Assembly: GCF_027579695.1 (NCBI RefSeq) | Contig: NC_083582.1 | Span: 35,597,964 to 35,661,963, forward strand | Direction: 5' to 3' | Length of the DNA stretch: 64,000 nucleotides | Source: Neoarius graeffei | Taxonomy: Eukaryota > Chordata > Actinopteri > Siluriformes > Ariidae | In this document: positions 22,405 through 33,009 of the stretch, in pieces | Layout of the letters: each line of letters opens with the position of its first letter | Numbering within the stretch: position 1 is the stretch's first letter | Translations under genes and position numbers: made by a program | Notes under the pieces: generated by a model | What the model was told of the DNA's origin: nothing | What the model saw: only the letters and a program-made list of their open reading frames with translations | The model's database searches: none

Positions 22405-22826
22405 ATATACATCTGGACAAGAACCTCACTATCTGGACTATGTGCAATATCCTACATGCTGCTATAAATCCTTTATCATCCATCCCTCCATCTATCTATT
22501 ATCTTTAACCACTTATCCTGTTCAGGGTCACAGGCAAGCTGGAGCCTATCCCAGCTGACTATGGGCAAGAGGCAGGGTACACCCTGGACAAGTTGCCAGA
22601 CCATCGCAGGGCTGACACATACAAACAAACAACCATTCACACCTACGGTCAATTTAGAGCCACTATTTAGCCTAACCTGCATGTCTTTGGACTGTGGGGG
22701 AAACTTGAGCACCCAGAGGACACCCACGCAGACACAGGGAGAACATGCAAACTCCACACAGAAAGGCCCCCTTTGGCCACTGGGCTCAAACCCAGAACCT
22801 TCTTGCTGTGAGGCGACAATGCTAAC

Positions 22827-24118
22827 CATGGGTGCCGCCAGGGGGGGAAAGGTTAGAACAATTCTAGGGGCCCAGCACTGCCATGGGGCCCTTTAAGGGG
22901 CTGATAATATGCTTTTAATGATTTTAATAAGACTTTTGAAATAACAACAATGCAATATTCCATCTGGTAAAATGAGCTAATTGAACAAGGTTGTCTATTT
23001 CTTGAGTTCTTCAACATATTGTCATTTAACCCTCCCCCTTTTGCGAAATGATATGGTCCAGTTCTGGTAGAAGCGTGATGCGTTAAATCTGTGTGCTGAT
23101 CAGTGCAACGCTACTTGCTGCTGTGTCGCGGTGCAGCAGCCAGCCAGCCAGCCAGCAGTGGAGTGCGTACAGTCTATGATCGCTAAATATGAAGAGTGGC
23201 TGTCAAAAACGTAAAGAAAGGCAGCTGAAAGCTGAGAGGGACCGGAGAGGCAGGCAACTGGTCACTCAGTTTTTCCCAAAGAAAGGTAGCTATCGCTCAC
23301 GTGTGTTCAAAATATTAGCGAATGGTAAATGAACAGTATGAACGTGGTTGGATTAGCCTATCAAGAGAACACTTTTACAGTTTGTACAGTGACATTTTTT
23401 CCATTTTAATAACTGAACTGACTTGTGTGATAAACAGAATGAAATATTATGTTATGTTGGTGCTAATAACTAGTGCTAATAACCAGTTTCATAACTAATG
23501 GGGTACCCTAAATATGCACAGATTCAGCCTCAGGGGGACCTCCGTCCTACCAAACCACTGAACCCCCCTTTGGAGAAGGAGGTAAGCAGCAATACAACCC
23601 ATAAATGCTTTAGGATTGAAGTTTTTAATGAGCGAGCGCCATATACAGTTTGCTAGATTAAATTGTTCCTAATAACGGACACCAGTCAAGTGTTTGACAT
23701 GGTTACGTGTGTGGAATGTTCACACGTTCTAAACCATTGGTTTCAAATTGAGGGGCTGGAGAAAGCGCAGCACACATAAAAGAGGGATAGAGGTTACAAC
23801 ATATGAAGAAATACGTACGTAATTGATCAAATTGAAATGTCACTCCATGTCACTTTGAAATAAATTTATAATAAGATGTTTCCTGTCTTTTATGAGTAAC
23901 ATTTGTAAGGCTACTGAGTATGGAGTTAATTTAAATGCATCAAACTTGTCCCTGGTAGGTTAATACATAAAATGTAATAACAAAGTCACAAACTCAAGGT
24001 CCATGGGCTATCAAAAGTCAAATAATGACAATAGTGCAATTGTGACAAGGGTGGGCAAAGTTGGGGGGCCCAAAATTCTAATCTTTCATGGGGCCCAAAA
24101 TTTTTGGCGGTGCCCCTG
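22827..24118 (+). mobile_element. hAT-type transposon, internally deleted
   Basis: Termini CATGGGTGCCGCC (left) and GGCGGTGCCCCTG (right) are inverted at 10 of 13 positions. They are flanked by an exact 8-bp duplication, ATGCTAAC, at 22819-22826 and 24119-24126. Joining across the duplication restores the V-SINE head. The only coding remnant is an N-terminal exon near 23189. A CAGC/CAGCC run lies at about 23135-23158. Confidence 0.85.
23189..23276 (+). pseudogene. hAT transposase N-terminal exon remnant
   Basis: An ATG begins a Lys/Arg-rich peptide (MKSGCQKRKERQLKAERDRR) leading to QLVTQFFPKK, the kind of basic start and FF/PK motif found at the N-terminus of many hAT and ZMYM-like transposases. 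The frame runs to 23332, but a good splice donor (AAAG followed by GTAGCT) suggests the exon ends near 23284. A possible second exon lies at about 23526-23581, bounded by CAG and GTAAGC, with compatible phase. The catalytic domain is missing. Confidence 0.5.
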
Positions 24119-24360
24119 ATGCTAACCACTACACCACTGTGCCGCTCCCTTTATTGTGCAATATATTTAATATATGAAGCATAGGTAGTGTATTTTATTG
24201 AAGTGTTTTTTATTATTATTTAAAGTATCTAATTGTAAAATTTGATATTTTTGGTTACCGGACTACGTGCAATAGTTATATGCAACAATTATATTGACAT
24301 AAGCCAGTGGAACAAAATTTCATTTAAATATGCATTCTGAATGTACAGGTGAATGACAAA

Positions 24361-24361
24361 G

Positions 24362-24440
<79 letters not shown>
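24361..24440 (+). repeat. (TATC)n microsatellite, probable LINE 3' tail
   Basis: About 19 tandem ATCT units directly follow the LINE 3' UTR. Rex1/L2-type LINEs often end in such short tandem repeats. Confidence 0.9.
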
Positions 24441-24441
<1 letters not shown>

Positions 24442-24703
24442 TTCAGTCTGCCCTCAGTCCAACATGAGAGGAATATAAGAATGCCTGTGACATCGCTGCT
24501 GGTGACAAAACATGGTAAGTAAAAGAGAAGGAATTTAATTGCTGGTATTTGCAGAAACAACCAGGTGTGGTATGTTGTATTTTTGGAGAGAAGGGAAAAG
24601 AAAAAGAAAAGGGACTTTATGGAGAGAAGGTGAATTGCAATGCCACAAAATGATATTTGGACAAACTAAGCCCAAAACAACAGCCAAAGTCTGGATTACA
24701 GAC

Positions 24704-25010
24704 TGTGGCAGCGGGGGTGTGGTCAAGCGCCGGTCTGTGACAGGAGGGCGGCGTCAGGGAAGGTAAGTGGCAGAATCACTACACCTGAGAGCAATTAACC
24801 TGTGTTTGTGTGTCTTCCCAGTGACCGCGCCCTATATGAGGAGGGAGAGCGAGAGCGGAAGGAGCTCATCCCTGAACCAGACGCCGGTTGTGTGTGTCTG
24901 TGCTCGAGTGATTATTGTTAGACTGAAAAGTGTGGCAATAAAGCCAAGTGATAAACCTGATCTCTGTTCTGCCGTCCTCTGTGCTCCACCCACACATAGG
25001 GAGTCCTACA
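24704..25010 (+). mobile_element. solo LTR, 307 bp, CAGAC duplication
   Basis: It begins TGTGGCAGCGGGG and ends GTCCTACA, with the 5-bp sequence CAGAC on both sides (24699-24703 and 25011-25015). TG...CA ends plus a 5-bp duplication define an LTR. AATAAA lies at about 24936. A second copy with a different 5-bp duplication is at 41796-42107. No internal region is present, so this is a solo LTR left by recombination between two LTRs. Confidence 0.85.
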
Positions 25011-25156
25011 CAGACCCTTGACTCGCATACCTGGACAGTGTAAACTACAGTATCTTGTTTTTGGACAAAGCAAACTATAATATAAACTATATGCAGACAG
25101 CACATGGGATGTTGGTAGGTTTCGAATAGACATCTGTCTGAACTCACAATAACTCA

Positions 25157-26419
25157 CAATTTGGCCAGTTTAATTTTTTGCAATGCATGGGTACTGCTAT
25201 GGGCCCCAAGACTGCCTGCAGCTATGCGGCTATAGCTATGGGTGAGATCGATAAACTAGCTAAAAATGGTTATGCGATCAAACCCTTGCTTTGACTGTGC
25301 TATAGAGATGACATAGTCGACATCTGGGTGCACGGTCAGGATAAATTACATGAATTAACAGGTTCATGTATCAAATTCAAATTGTTTTTTTCTGAGCAAA
25401 AGCTCAACGTATTAGACCTGACCCTGCACCTAGTTGATGGTCTCATTCAGACAGATGTCTATTTGAAACCTACCGACAGTCACCTCTATCTTCCCCCCAC
25501 TAGTTGTCACCCTGAGCATTGCAAGCGCGCCATCCCCTATAGCGTTGTGTTGCGTCTCAAATGCAACTGTTCTAATGAGGACTTTCTTAATCGCAGAAAT
25601 TCGGAATACAAGAAGTATTTAGTAGATCAAGGCTATGACCCTAACCTGGTCTCTCCTAAATTTGGTCAAATAGCTTCTCTCCCTAGGAGTGAGTTACTTA
25701 AGCCTAGGGCAATTAAGCCTGAGGGTAAGGTTACACCCTTGGTTGTTGACTTTAACCCTAACCTTCCGAATATCGGAAAGATTTTGCGGAACAATCTCAG
25801 CTTTTTGCATTCCTCTGCTTTCATGCAAGAGGTATTTCCGGAGGGTAGTATTATTTCAGCTTTTAGAAGGCCTAAAAATCTTAAGGATATTCTGGCACCT
25901 TCTAAACTCAAGTGTGGTGACACAGAAATCAATAATCAAGGGCGTGAACAAGGTTGCTTTAGGTGTAGCAAAAAATGTGATTTATGTAATAACTTTTCTC
26001 AGAGTCAACATTTTTTGTCAGCTCCGTAACCGGAAGGAAATACAAAATTCGCCAACATCTTTCTTGTACTTCGCGCAATACAATATATTTAGCAACTTGC
26101 CGTAAATGTAATCTCCAATATGTTGGCTCTTGTACTACAGAGTTTAAAGTACGTTTTCGTAACCATAAATCTAGTATGAAAAACAAAAAAAAAACATGCG
26201 AAGTAGCCAAACATTTTAATCAGTCTCCCCATAATTTGAATGATTTTGAATTCATTTGTATAGAAGCAATAGTTAACACTGCTCAAGATAGCTTAGACAA
26301 TGTGCTTCTAAATAGGGAAGAGTACTGGATGTCGCAATTGTTTACTTTAGCCCCTTATGGGTTAAATAAGCGAAAAGAATATAAATCTAAATATCGCATT
26401 CTTTTTAATAATATTTAAT
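25157..26419 (+). pseudogene. Penelope-like element ORF (RT plus GIY-YIG), 5'-truncated
   Basis: The frame enters inside reverse transcriptase with MGTAMGPKTACSYAAIAMG, followed by a stop (PLL*LC) and the catalytic YRDDIVDIW motif at about 25295-25320. The segment LNVLDLTLHLVDG...LKPTDSHLYLPPTSCHPEH then RAIPYSVVLRLKCNC is typical of Penelope RT. A probable one-base change in a T run near 26010 shifts the frame. It then remains open to 26418 through a GIY-YIG-like endonuclease (TIYLATCRKCNLQYVGSC...EFKVRFRNH). The C-terminal ORF ends at 26418. Confidence 0.85.
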
Positions 26420-26538
26420 TATTATATTTTGTAATTAATAGTTTATTTTTGTCTTTGTCTTTTATTTTGAAGTGTATAGAATTCACAACTTTGTATATAT
26501 AAGACCACGCCCATAGCACTATGTAGTTTTTTATGACA

Positions 26539-26562
26539 CTGAAGAAGGCCAAAGGCCGAAAT
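26539..26562 (+). other. hammerhead-ribozyme-like core in Penelope 3' region
   Basis: The sequence CTGAAGA, then AGGCC-AAA-GGCC, then GAAA fits the hammerhead core CUGANGA - helix II hairpin - GAAA. Penelope-like elements are known to carry small hammerhead ribozymes in their terminal repeats. Helices I and III and the cleavage triplet could not be fixed by eye, so activity is not claimed. Confidence 0.5.
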
Positions 26563-26767
26563 GTTTGTGAGAGATTAAATTTTTAATAATATTCAAAAGT
26601 TGGGTGTCAGAGTGAAATTTTTCTATTCTACATCATATATATATCACCTTTTAACATCTCATGTTAAGTTTTAGAAACTTGGTGCTCATCCATAGTTTTT
26701 TTTTTTTTCTTGAGCTGGAGGTAACGCAGAGGTGTTGGGTTTAGATTTGTTTGATCATTATTTATCA

Positions 26768-27152
26768 TCTCATCTCATCTCATCTCATTATCTGTAGCCG
26801 CTTTATCCTGTTCTACAGGGTCGCAGGCAAGCTGGAGCCTATCCCAGCTGACTACGGGCGAAAGGCGGGGTACACCCTGGACAAGTCGCCAGGTCATCAC
26901 AGGGCCGAAACATAGACACAGACAACCATTCACACTCACATTCACAACTACGGTCAATTTAGAGTCACCAGTTAACCTAACCTGCATGTCTTTGGACTGT
27001 GGGGGAAACCGGAGCACCCGGAGGAAACCCATGCGGACACGAGGAGAACATGCAAACTCCACACAGAAAGGCCCTCGCCGGCCATGGGGCTCGAACCCGG
27101 ACCTTCTTGCTGTGAGGCGACAGCGCTAACCACTACACCACCGTGCTGCCCC
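26768..27152 (-). repeat. V-SINE, GATGAG-tail subfamily, 12-bp duplication
   Basis: A complete minus-strand copy has its (GATGA)n tail at 26768-26788 and its GGCAGCACGGTGGTGTAGTGG head at the right. CATTATTTATCA occurs directly on both sides (26756-26767 and 27153-27164). It is little diverged. Confidence 0.95.
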
Positions 27153-27529
27153 CATTATTTATCAATTTGTCATTAATTGTATTAATTTGTTTGTTTGGTA
27201 AAACATTCTTAATAAGAAGCAGTTAACATTACTTAACTGTAACCCAACAGGTAAAGAGTGACAGTTAAAGAGAGGTCTACGTACCTCCACTGGATTCAGT
27301 TTGTTTGTAGAAATCTCACTTGCTACTTAACATTCATGGTAATCCATGTAAATTACTAATGCTATCACTCCTGATTACCCTCTTAACCATAGAGGTAATT
27401 AAAACCAATTTAAAAAAAAACAGCAACATGCTTTATTTGGTGTTTAAACTTTTGTGTGTTGACAGTATTCGCAAATGGACAATATTATGCATACCAAACA
27501 GAAGTCAAGCCTATCAGCCCAATAGCTGA

Positions 27530-28085
27530 AAGACAGGAAATTAGTATATCATTGTCATTTATAGTATCGAAAGTAGCTCTGGGATCAAGAAGGAGTCGAA
27601 TACTAATGGCTCCAGCAGAAAAGGTAATTTAAGGCATGTAAAAGTATGGTTTCAATGCTGTGCAGTATTTGAAAACTGGACTGAAAATTAAGGGGGGAGG
27701 ATATGATTATTGTTTAGGATTTTTTTTAACTATGTAACTACAACCTTTTCTAAAACTTTATCCAGGAAAGGTAGATTTTAAATAGGTCAGTTGTTTCCTA
27801 TAAGGCAGGGTCAAGATCAGGTTTCTTAAGAATGGGATGGACAGATGTAGTTTAAGAGCTCCAGGGACATATTCTGAAGTAACATGTTAATGAAATGACA
27901 AATGTGATCAGAGATGACAGGGAGATGCTACTTGAGGAGAGCAGTGTGGACAGGATCAAGCAGGCAGGAGAATGTTGAGACATTAAAGATGGTGCTTCAC
28001 TCAGCAAGCGCAGAATCTGTTAGGAGTTCATCAAGAGTTTCAGAAGCCTTTCACTGTGAGTATGTTTCAGAAGCGTTTCACTGAG
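27530..28085 (-). pseudogene. decayed LINE reverse transcriptase remnant
   Basis: On the minus strand the region reads, with frame changes, FSPVFKYCTALKP followed by AGAISIRLLLDPRATFDTI. This resembles the QSGF--LHSTETAL and S-VLVLLDLSAAFDTVDH motifs of L2-like LINE RTs. The match is old and broken, with no open frame. A 20-bp near-repeat (TTTCAGAAGC...TTTCACTG) appears at 28038-28085. Confidence 0.5.
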
Positions 28086-28944
28086 AGAAAATAGAAAATT
28101 GCAAAAGGAGGTATATGAATAACTATCTATAGCAATCTAAGTACAGTGGATATAAAAAGTGTACACACCCCATTAAAATTATAGTTTTTTTTTTTTCTGA
28201 AGTAAAAAAAAAATGAGACCAAGATAAATAATTTCAAAACTTTTCCCACTTTTAATGTGATCTATAACCTGTACAATTCAATGGAAAAACAAACAAATTT
28301 GTTAGGGGAAAAACATAAAAAAATTAAAAACGTACAATAAGCTGGTTGCATAAGTGTACACACCCTTAAACTAATACTTTGTTGAAGGACCTTTTGATTT
28401 ATTTACAGCATTCAGTCTTTTGGGGTAGGAGTCTATCAGCCTGCCACATCTAGACTTGGCAATCACTCTTCCTTGCGAAAGTGCTCCAAATCTGTCAGAT
28501 TGTGAGGGCATCTCTTGTGCACAGCCCTCTTCAGGTCACCCCACAGATTTTCAATTGTATTTAGGTCTGAGCTCTGGCTGGGCCATTCCAAAACATTTTT
28601 GGGGTCATTGTCATGCTGAAAGATGAAATTCCTCTTGGTCTTCAGCGTTCTAGCAGACACCTGAAGATTTTGGGCCAAAGTTGACTGGTATTTAGAACTG
28701 TTCATAATTCCCTCCACCTTGACTAAAGCCCCTGTTCCAGCTGAAAAAAAAAAAACAATCCCAGAACATGATGCTGCCACCACCATGCTTCACCATAGGT
28801 ATGGTGTTCTTTTGGTGATGCACAGTGTTGTTTTTGTGCCAAACATACGTTTTGGAATTGTGGCCAAAAAGTTCAACCTTGGTTTCATCAGACCATAACA
28901 CATTTTCCCACATGCTTTGGGGAGAGTTTATATATATATATATA

Positions 28945-30539
28945 CAGTGGTGCTTGAAAGTTTGTGAACCATTTAGAATTTTCTATATTTCTGCATAAAT
29001 ATGACCTAAAACATCATCAGATTTTCACACAAGTCCTAAAAGTAGATAAAGAGAACCCAGTTAAACAAATGAGACAAAAATATTATACTTGGCCATTTAT
29101 TTATTGAGGAAAATGATCCAGTAGTACATATCTGTGAGTGGCAAAAGTATGTGACCCTTTGCTTTCAGTATCTGGTGTGACCCCCTTGTGCAGCAATAAC
29201 TGCAGCTAAACGTTTGTGCTAACTGTTGATCAGTCCTGCACACCGGCTTGGAGGAATTTTAGCCCATTCCTCAATACAGAACAGCTTCAACTCTGGGATG
29301 TTGGTGGGTTTCCTCACATGAACTGCTCACTTCAGGCCTTTCCGCAACATTTCCATTGGATTAAGGTCAGGACTTTAACTTGGCCATTCCAAAACATTAA
29401 CTTTATTCTTCTTTAACCATTCTTTGGTAGAATGGCTTGTGTGCTTAGGGTCGTTGTCTTCCTGCACGACCCACCTTCTCTTGAGATTCAGTTCATGGAC
29501 AGATGTCCTGACATTTTCCTTTAGAATTCGCTGGTATAATTCAGAATTCATTGTTCCATCAATGATGGCAAGCCGTCCTGGCCCAGATGCAGCAAAACAG
29601 GCCCAAACCATGATACTACCACCACCATGTTTCACAGATGGGATAAGGTTCTTATGCTGGAATGCAGTGTTTTCCTTTCCCCAAACATAACACTTCTCAT
29701 TTAAACCAAAAAGTTCTATTTTGATCTCATCCACAAAACATTTTTCCAATAGCCTTCTGGCTTGTCCACATGATCTTTAGCAAACTGCAGATGAGCAGCA
29801 ATGTTCTTTTTGGAGAGCAGTGGCTTTCTCCTTGCAACCCTGCCATGCACACGATTGTTGTTCAGTGTTCTCATGAACATTAACATTAGCCAATGTGAGA
29901 GAGGCCTTCAGTTGATTAGAAGTTACCCTGGGGTCCTTTGTGACCTCGCCAACTATTACACGCCTTGTTCTTGGAGTGATTTTTGTTGGTTGGCCACTCC
30001 TGCAGAGGGTAACAATGGTCTTGAATTTCCTCCATTTGTACACAATCTGTCTGACTGTGGATTGGTGGAGTCCAAACTCTTTAGAGATGGTTTTGTAACC
30101 TTTTCCAGCCTGATGAGCATCAACAACAATTTTTCTGAGGTCCTCAGAAACCTCCTTCGTTCGTGCCATGATACACTTCCACAAACATGTGTTGTGAAGA
30201 TCAGACTTTGATAGATCCCTGTTCTTTAAATAAAACAGAGTGCCCACTCACACCTGATTGTCATCCCATTGATTAAAAACACCTGACTCTCATTTCACCT
30301 TCAAATTAACTGCTAACTAATCCTAGAGGTTCACATACTTTTGCCACTCACAGATATGTAATATTGGATCATTTTCCTCAACAAATAAATGACCGAGTAT
30401 AATATTTTTGTCTCATTTGTTTAACTGGGTTCTCTTTATCTACTTTTAGGACTTGTGTGAAAATCTGATGATGTTTTCGGTCATATTTATGCAGAAATAT
30501 AGAAAATTCTAAAGGGTTCACAAACTTTTAAGCACCACT
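28945..30539 (-). mobile_element. inner Tc1-like transposon, same family as 17696-19305
   Basis: Its terminus CAGTGGTGCTTGAAAGTTTG is the same as that of the element at 17696, and the other end reads TTTAAGCACCACTT, lacking the last bases. It lies within TATATATA on both sides, so the TA target duplication cannot be separated from the microsatellite. Confidence 0.9.
29166..30169 (-). pseudogene. Tc1-like transposase (inner copy), frameshifted
   Basis: The start MARTKEVSEDLRKIVVDAHQ is at 30169. The frame is good through the HTH region to about 29870, where a deletion shifts it (expected STIRKTLNN-like sequence is damaged). A second good frame at 29749-29375 covers WGKENTAFQHKNLIPSVKH and the catalytic [11 protein letters not shown]. 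In this copy the first Asp context reads FVDEIKIELF. It is close to the transposase at 18063-19079 but carries different damage, so the two copies decayed independently. Confidence 0.88.
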
Positions 30540-31536
30540 TATATATATATATATTTTTTTTTTCTAAATTTAGCTGGGCCTGGATGCTTTTCTTTGACCC
30601 TACCTCATAGTCCAGACATATGGAGAATACAGGAGATTGTTGTCACATGTAGTACATAGCCAGTACTTGCCAGAAATTCCTGCAGCTCCTTCAGTGTTGC
30701 TGTAGGCCTGTTGGCAGCCTCCCTGACCAGTTTTCGTCTTGTCTTTTCATCAATTTTGGAGGGACGTCCAGTTCTTGGTAATGTCACTGTTGTCCCATAT
30801 TTTCTCCACTTCTTGATGACTATCTTCACTGTGCTCCATGGTATAATGCCATGGAAAATTTTTGTACCCTTCTCCTGACTGATACCTTTCAACAATGAGA
30901 CCCCTTTGCTGCTTTGTAAGCTCTCTGCGAACCATGGCTTTTGATGGAGGATGAAACTGAGTAAATGTCAGGAAAATCCTACTAGGACAGCTGAACTTTA
31001 TTTGGGGTTAATCAGCATCATTTTAATTGATGGCAGGTGTGTACCCCAAAAGACTGAATGCTATAATTAAATCAAAAGGTGCTTCAACATAGTATTAGTT
31101 TAAGGGTGTGCACACTTATGCACCCAGCTTATTGTACTTTTTTTTTTAAATATTTCTCCCCCTGACAGATTTGTTTGTTTTTCAATTGAATTGTACAGGT
31201 TATAGGTCACATTAGGGAAAAGTTTTGAAATTATTTATCGTGGTCTCATTTTTTTTACATCAGAAAAACCTATCATTTTAATGGGGTGTGTACACTTTTT
31301 ATATCCACTGTAAACATCTAGCTATCTAAACAGACAGCTATCAAGTACAATAAACAACATAAATGACAAGACAAAGACAGGTGCAAAGTGGCATTGTGCA
31401 TGTGTGCAAAAATACAAGAGAATGCAGTTCAGTTTGAAGAGTTCAAGACAGTATGAAGTACTAATATATTTTGCTATAGTTGAACAAAGAGAAATAGAGA
31501 CTTAAGTGTGCGACTAGTTTCATTATGGAAGAAATC

Positions 31537-31885
31537 CATCCATTATCCATAGCCACTTATCTTGTGCAGGGTTGCAAGCAAGCTGGAGCCTATCCCAGCT
31601 GACTATGGGCAAGAGGCAGGGTACACCCTGGACAAGTCACCAGGTCATTGCAGGGCTGACACATAGAGACAAAGGACAATTCACACTCATGGTCAATTTA
31701 GAGCCACCAATTAGCCTAACCTACTTATCTTTTTTGGACTGTGGGGGAAACCAAAGCACCCAGAGAAAACCAATACAGACAACATGCAAACTTCACACAG
31801 AAAGAACCCCATCACACACTGGGCTTGAACCCAGAACCTTCTTGCTGTGAGGCAACAGTGCTAACCACTACACCACCATGCTGCC
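31537..31885 (-). repeat. V-SINE, GATGGATG-tail subfamily, 12-bp duplication
   Basis: Minus-strand copy with tail at 31537 and head GGCAGCATGGTGGTGTAGTGG at 31885. ATGGAAGAAATC is repeated at 31525-31536 and 31886-31897. Many substitutions are present, so it is an older copy. Confidence 0.92.
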
Positions 31886-32162
31886 ATGGAAGAAATCATT
31901 GAAAGAAAATGTCATGAACAAGCACTATTTAAGACTGTTCTGTAAATAAGTGTGTAATCTGAGTGCAGAGGCACAGGGAGCAAATAATTTAGTTTGCCAT
32001 AAATTTGATTGTAAACATATCCAAACTAACACACCAATAGCCGATTAAACAGTAATGGAGTAATCAGTGAACTCTTAACCAGCTCCATTTTAAGCATCCC
32101 AAGCTTTGTTATTTATAAGTGAATGCAGACGTCTACAGATAGTTACTCACATGTCCCTCTAG

Positions 32163-32670
32163 TCCAAGTCTAAAGTCCTTCCTGCACCATGCCCTGGTCT
32201 TCCCAGGCAGTCTCCCATCCCAGTACTAACCAGGCCCTTAAGGCGCATTGGGTGGCGCTGATCTCTGTTTCTGTAGCCCTTGGCCTCTCACCTATACAGC
32301 TAGGGTTACAGTGGGGGGGCTAGTCCTCTGGTAACCATGAGAGTTTGACTCCCCACTTGCATCTGTATTGCAACGTGCCTTACCAGACAGCAGTAGGTAC
32401 CATCACACCAAGATGGTGATGTACAGAAAACATCATGACTCTGCATCAACCTCGGAGAGTTATGAGTCACAGGGATGTAATTTGTGGTTGACATTTGCGA
32501 ATAGATCTGTGAAACAAAAGACAAATATATGTTTTCTCTGTTCCTGCTTTTGTACCACAGCAGTTGGTACCACAAAGACAATGGTCTTTGGTATGGCTCA
32601 ACTGCAAGTAGAACTCATGATCTCCTGTTTGAAAGTTAGTGATTGACTAACCACTAGGCCAGCTCACGGT
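32163..32670 (-). repeat. composite SINE: tRNA-like head and 5S-like 3' segment
   Basis: An 11-bp duplication, TGTCCCTCTAG (32152-32162 and 32671-32681), bounds a 508-bp unit. Read on the minus strand it starts with GAGCTGGCCTAGTGGTTAGT, with a polymerase III A box TGGCCTAGTGG. Near its 3' end it carries GGGCCTGGTTAGTACTGGGA, then TGGGAGACTGCCTGGGAAGA. The latter closely matches the 3' half of vertebrate 5S rRNA, including the C-box region. Both parts are in forward orientation. The single target duplication shows that they moved as one element. A related, damaged pair lies at 418-720. Confidence 0.8.
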
Positions 32671-33009
32671 TGTCCCTCTAGCAGTACACAATATTGTTCA
32701 AGAAACAATACAGGGTATTTTGAAACAAATAAAAATTATTTGCATTAATTAAAACATGGAATTTGTCCACTTGCTATTTGGAGTCAAGCTGCTTGGGTAT
32801 GTAGTTTTTTTGTTTGTTTGTTTTGTTCTGTTCAACCAGTTTTTGTTCAGGAGGTTTGAAGGTTGGGTGTCTGTGAGCTCTACATGTTCATAAATCCATT
32901 CTCTTTGTCATGACACATAAAATATGCTTGTCTGCATTTTTGCTGAAGTATAAACAGGCCTTAAAATACACTTCTCTCAAACAAGATTTAGAAAAAATAA
33001 GAAAAAAAA

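Larger units (their letters stand above)
22477..24147 (-). repeat. V-SINE (minus) interrupted by a hAT element
   Basis: The SINE occupies 22477-22826 and 24127-24147, with its head (GGAGCGGCACAGTGGTGTAG on the minus strand) at the right. CCTTTAT at 22470-22476 and 24148-24154 is a probable target duplication. A hAT element of 1292 bp interrupts the tRNA-like head at 22827-24118. Confidence 0.85.
21410..24360 (+). mobile_element. Rex1/L2-like LINE with large internal deletion, nested with SINEs and hAT
   Basis: The 5' part is at 21419-21880. Its frame (MAAPCSAVAALAYDKNKLL...) leads to a basic stretch (QRRWRQCDRKRKCGSQGG) and, after a frame change, HYLENKLDYLRLDLTMKWE, which matches the start of the endonuclease region. 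At about 21885 the sequence jumps to the C-terminus of ORF2 (SPCCPLARGSAVSRAEQP region), so most of ORF2 is deleted. The 3' UTR then continues, interrupted by V-SINEs at 22034-22404 and 22477-24147, and ends TGAATGACAAAGTT followed by (ATCT)n. The (ATCT)n run is the probable LINE 3' tail. Confidence 0.75.
28463..30935 (-). pseudogene. transposase of the outer Tc1, split by insertion
   Basis: The N-terminal part is at 30935 down to about 30560: MVRRELTKQQRGLIVERYQS, then after a frame change STVKIVIKKWRKYGTTVTLP and GRPSKIDEKTRRKLVREAAN. The C-terminal part resumes at 28913 with MWENVLWSDETKVELFGHNS, followed by MVKHGGGSIMFWDC, FQHDNDPK and LNTIENLWGDL. The catalytic D, D and E positions are visible, but several frameshifts, the deletion of the KHTS stretch and the inserted element inactivate it. 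Confidence 0.85.
28144..31310 (-). mobile_element. Tc1-like transposon carrying a second Tc1
   Basis: Termini CAGTGGATATAAAAAGTGTA (28144) and TACACTTTTTATATCCACTG (to 31310) are perfectly inverted and flanked by TA. Longer inverted blocks (GTGTACACACCCCATTAAAA) extend inward. Another Tc1 element at 28945-30539 lies inside, in a (TA)n tract. Without it the carrier is about 1.57 kb, the normal Tc1 length. Confidence 0.92.

Noticed and set aside
24767..25021. Open frames over the solo LTR
   Set aside because: They fall within a sequence bounded by TG/CA and a 5-bp duplication; no protein family resemblance.
32163..32330. Possible 5S rRNA gene
   Set aside because: Only the 3' half of 5S is recognisable and it lies inside a target-duplication-bounded SINE.
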